A DNA stretch of 64,000 nucleotides from Oscheius sp. JU75. Its lineage: Eukaryota; Nematoda; Chromadorea; Rhabditida; Rhabditidae. The notes under the pieces are model-generated. The model was not told the DNA's origin. It did not search any database and saw only the letters and a program-made list of their open reading frames with translations. A program made the position numbers and the translations under genes. The stretch is taken from the NCBI GenBank assembly GCA_037178855.1, contig JASJZC010000001.1, positions 4,836,001 through 4,900,000 on the forward strand, read 5' to 3'. This document shows positions 61,156-64,000 of the stretch, piece after piece. The stretch's first letter is position 1. Every line of letters begins with the position of its first letter.

Positions 61156-62324
61156 TAGGTTCTGAGAGGGTGGTCGTATGCAAAAAAAACAACAATCAAA
61201 ATATTCAAGCATAAACGGAAATTCCGGAGGGGTCTAGAGCAAGAATATAATGAGTAAGGTTTATTATCAGCACTGTAGAACAACAATACAAAATGAAGGG
61301 GAGAAAACATAGGAGAAAAGCAATGTTCGTAAGACATATTGGGGAGGGCATGTTGGAAAGGAGCTAACGGAGGTGATGTCATATGCAACGTTATCAATCA
61401 CAAGTCATAGAACGGAAGTGAGAAAATAAAGTTAGCGTTCGCGGCTCGATAAAATCAATTGCAAGAGAAATTTTTTTTTCGAATCGCATGAGTCAGACAG
61501 TAAGGCCGTCCCTTTAGAAATAAAAAGCTTTGATTTTTTAGTTATGTGCGTTGACCAAAGGCGTTTTTTAATTTTTCGGTCATTGATTTCATCGAAAAAT
61601 CTTCTCAACCTGTCTGTACCCAAGGTTGAAAGTTTCAGGGGAAAACAAGAGGTAAAAGATATGAAGTAGCGGTTAAAGCCGCGGGGAAGAATGATTTGGT
61701 TATACAGTATTTTGGGCAATGAAAATGGGGGGCTAAGATAAATAACGACAGGAGAAGAGAGAACGAGTGACAATGACGGCTATGTATCAAAAAAATATTC
61801 TTCGTGCCAAGCGAAATAGGCGGAAAAATACGGTGGGAAATGTACATTCGAATAGCTATATTTTGCATTTTGCCAGAGGTCACTTTCTCTTCCTTTTCCA
61901 TGCTTTTCTTGTTTTTCTTCATAAATTGAGCAAATAAAAGCTTGTGTTTCGATTGCAAAACATCAAGGAAAAAGTTCTGCCACTGTAAAATGCCTAGATA
62001 TGCTAGAAATCAGTTCTTCGTTTTGTTAGAGAGCTCCGTTTGTTCTTCTGCCAGTTTTTCCTTTTTGCTTGATTTTCACTCTCCGAAATAGCACGTCAAT
62101 GCTCAGAAGACGTAGTTGCAAAATCTCTAAATAAAAGGCAATGTATTAACGTGTGATACTCAGTCCTGCGTCTCTGGCCAATTGGCTGCGTACGTCTCTG
62201 GCCCCGGTATGACTAGCCCCCGGCTGACCTCGTTTATGATTATTGCGCCTCATTTTGTATCAACTTTGGTTGTACCTTCGTCTTTTTTATTCATGGCTTC
62301 ATTCTCTACAATTTCATCTTCCAG
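61156..62324. other. Spacer upstream of Rab5
   Basis: AT-rich, about 1.2 kb, with T/A runs (for example 61470-61480, 61540-61580). No exon supported. Confidence 0.4.
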
Positions 62325-63347
62325 ATGGCCAACCGCAACGCGCCTGCTCCGCGAACTGGAGGAGCGAACAGAACTTGCCAATTCAAGCTTGTTTTGCTCG
62401 GCGAAAGTGCTGTTGGCGAGTTTTTTTCCTGACAATTTCACATACAAGGCATTTCCATATAACTTACAAACGTCTAACAATTATTTTCCGTCCGTTTGTA
62501 GACTTGTAGAGACTTGAAAATTGTCGATTGCATGGAAAACATATTTCGAGTCTTTCGAAATGTCAGCGTACTTTGCTTCTTTCTTCTACCAAACTCTACG
62601 CAGTTTGCTTTATGCATGACATTGACTTTGTTTACATAAGAAGATTTTGTCTTACGTCATCATTTTTCACAACTTACGTTTGCAGGCAAGTCCTCACTGG
62701 TTCTCCGATTCGTGAAGGGTCAATTCCACGAGTATCAGGAATCTACGATTGGAGCTGCTTTTCTCACTCAAACAGTGCATCTTTTAATATTTATATTTAT
62801 TTAGTCTCTTGTTATAGGTCTGCCTGGACGAGGCCACCGTGAAGTTCGAAATTTGGGATACTGCCGGCCAGGAGAGATATCATTCTCTCGCTCCTATGTA
62901 TTATCGCGGAGCTCAAGCTGCCATCGTCGTCTACGATATTACCAATCAGGTTTGTTTCGTGTATTTTGCTTTTGCAACGTCGAACAACTTCAGGAGTCCT
63001 TCCAAAAGGCTAAAACATGGGTCAAGGAGCTTCAGCGACAGGCTTCTCCGAATATCGTTATGGCTTTGGCCGGAAATAAGGCCGATATGGCTAACAAGAG
63101 AACCGTCGAATACGAGGAGGCTCAGGCATACGCCGAGGATAACGCTCTTCTCTTCATGGAGACCTCTGCTAAAGTGGGCTTTTTATTCTCAAAGTTCTTT
63201 TAGTTATTTCAGACCTCGATGAACGTGAACGACATTTTTATGGCCATTGCTAGAAAACTGCCTATCGGACCTCCTCAGGGCGAGCCTTCCGGAACTGTGG
63301 ACATGAACCAGCCGCAGCAGCAACAGAAGGGAAGTTGCTGTAAATAG
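62325..63347 (+). CDS. rab-5: Rab5 small GTPase
   Basis: Five exons (62325-62415, 62686-62774, 62818-62949, 62994-63173, 63213-63347) give 208 residues. Start [21 protein letters not shown]1 is [14 protein letters not shown], the effector region is [14 protein letters not shown]3 is [13 protein letters not shown]4 is GNKADMAN, G5 is ETSAK. The C-terminus ends SCCK, a prenylation site. It regulates early endosome fusion. The ATG directly follows TTCCAG. The first intron has a GC donor (GTTG|GCGAGT) with an AG acceptor. Confidence 0.95.
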
Positions 63348-63651
63348 AGCGATTCTCTCCCCTCTCAAGTTGTGACCCTCATCTCATTTCATCTTCTATT
63401 TTGTAAACTTGTATAAACCCCCATAATCTATGTCGCAATGTGTCGCTTGTTCCATCTTGTCATCGGTGTTCGTTCCTTTTGTGATTACACATTTCCACCC
63501 TCTTTTTATAATGAATTTTTCGATTTTACGACTGTTAAAAGCGCTGGAACGCCGGGTTTTCACCTTTTGTTGCCTAATTTTGACACACACGCCAGTCGAA
63601 TATCGATCACAGCGTCAATTTCTCATCGTTCCGAGCTATTCCTCCAGATCC
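63348..63651. other. 3' UTR and short spacer
   Basis: Flank after the Rab5 stop, with a leader ending CTCCAG at 63642-63647 just before the next ATG. Confidence 0.4.
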
Positions 63652-63861
63652 ATGCCTCCACCGCCAGTAAGACCACCCAATCATCGAGATATTTCCCAGC
63701 GACATTCTCCAGGGCCGGATTTATCACAAAATGACATGATGATTTTAGCAGAGATAGAAAAACAGCATCGAGGAAGGACGGTAACCAGTACCACACTGCG
63801 ATTCGATGAAGCAGCGAGGATATCACAGCCGGGAGAAGGTATGCTTCGGGACCTTCTGTAA
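63652..63861 (+). CDS. Short ORF, 69 aa, Pro-rich start
   Basis: Start MPPPPVRPPNHRDISQRHSP, then NDMMILAEIEKQHRGRTVT and a charged end. A CTCCAG acceptor lies 4 bases before the ATG. No family recognised. It may be a small gene or the end of one not fully in the window. Confidence 0.4.
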   Translation: MPPPPVRPPNHRDISQRHSPGPDLSQNDMMILAEIEKQHRGRTVTSTTLRFDEAARISQPGEGMLRDLL

Positions 63862-64000
63862 AGATTTGTAACTTGTTCTTTTCACCACGTATTGTAGAAG
63901 GTCTATTTAATATCTTCTGCTTCTCATTGTACAATTATCAATTAAGGGGCCCTTTTATCAGCCAATTTGTTTATGCAATTGTCTATTTCATTACCCGTTA

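Overview
The window is gene-dense eukaryotic nuclear DNA, most likely from a nematode. The evidence is: mostly tiny introns (about 38-60 nt) ending in TTTTCAG/TTTGCAG; a major-sperm-protein (MSP) domain gene; a nematode-like RPS19; and several genes whose ATG lies at or a few bases after a TTTCAG-type acceptor, as expected with spliced-leader trans-splicing. No database search was possible. The organism call and all gene models come from reading exons, splice signals and remembered protein families.

Layout, left to right. An acidic/basic repeat nuclear protein (minus); RPS19 (plus) convergent with a TM2D3-type TM2 protein (minus); a PB1-containing MEK5-like kinase (minus); a four-TM protein (plus); eIF3i (minus); a 73-aa small protein (minus); a RanBP1-like protein with a frame break (plus); NDUFB9 of complex I (plus); a ZIP zinc transporter (minus); a secreted protein that reads like an eIF5A fold without the hypusine loop (minus); a secreted sequon-repeat glycoprotein (minus); another four-TM protein (plus); an MSP-domain protein with a KE-rich tail (minus); a probable small membrane protein (minus); Xaa-Pro aminopeptidase (plus); a small LEA-like protein (minus); a DEAD-box helicase (plus) convergent with ArfGAP1 (minus); cytochrome c1 (plus); and ABHD18 (minus), whose likely start codon overlaps that of a Maf-type pyrophosphatase (plus) on the opposite strand.

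From about 34.2 to 41.5 kb lies an apparently intact Helitron. It carries an intron-containing Rep-helicase gene, a separate coiled-coil ORF, and a small multi-exon gene on the opposite strand. To its right are an MSK1/2-type double kinase with a recent 670-bp internal duplication (41.8-46.3 kb), a 403-bp MITE with 8-bp target duplications inside a 2.5-kb gene-poor gap, a myotubularin-type pseudophosphatase, a CSK-type tyrosine kinase, sestrin, a PHACTR-type RPEL protein, Rab5, and a short 3' ORF.

The genes are not an operon-like functional cluster. They mix housekeeping functions (translation, respiration, vesicle traffic) with signalling (MEK5-like, MSK, CSK, PHACTR, sestrin). Neighbouring genes are often convergent or divergent with gaps under 100 bp. 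The most notable items are the secreted eIF5A-like protein, the Helitron and its cargo, the foldback-associated duplication in MSK, and the overlapping head-to-head start codons.
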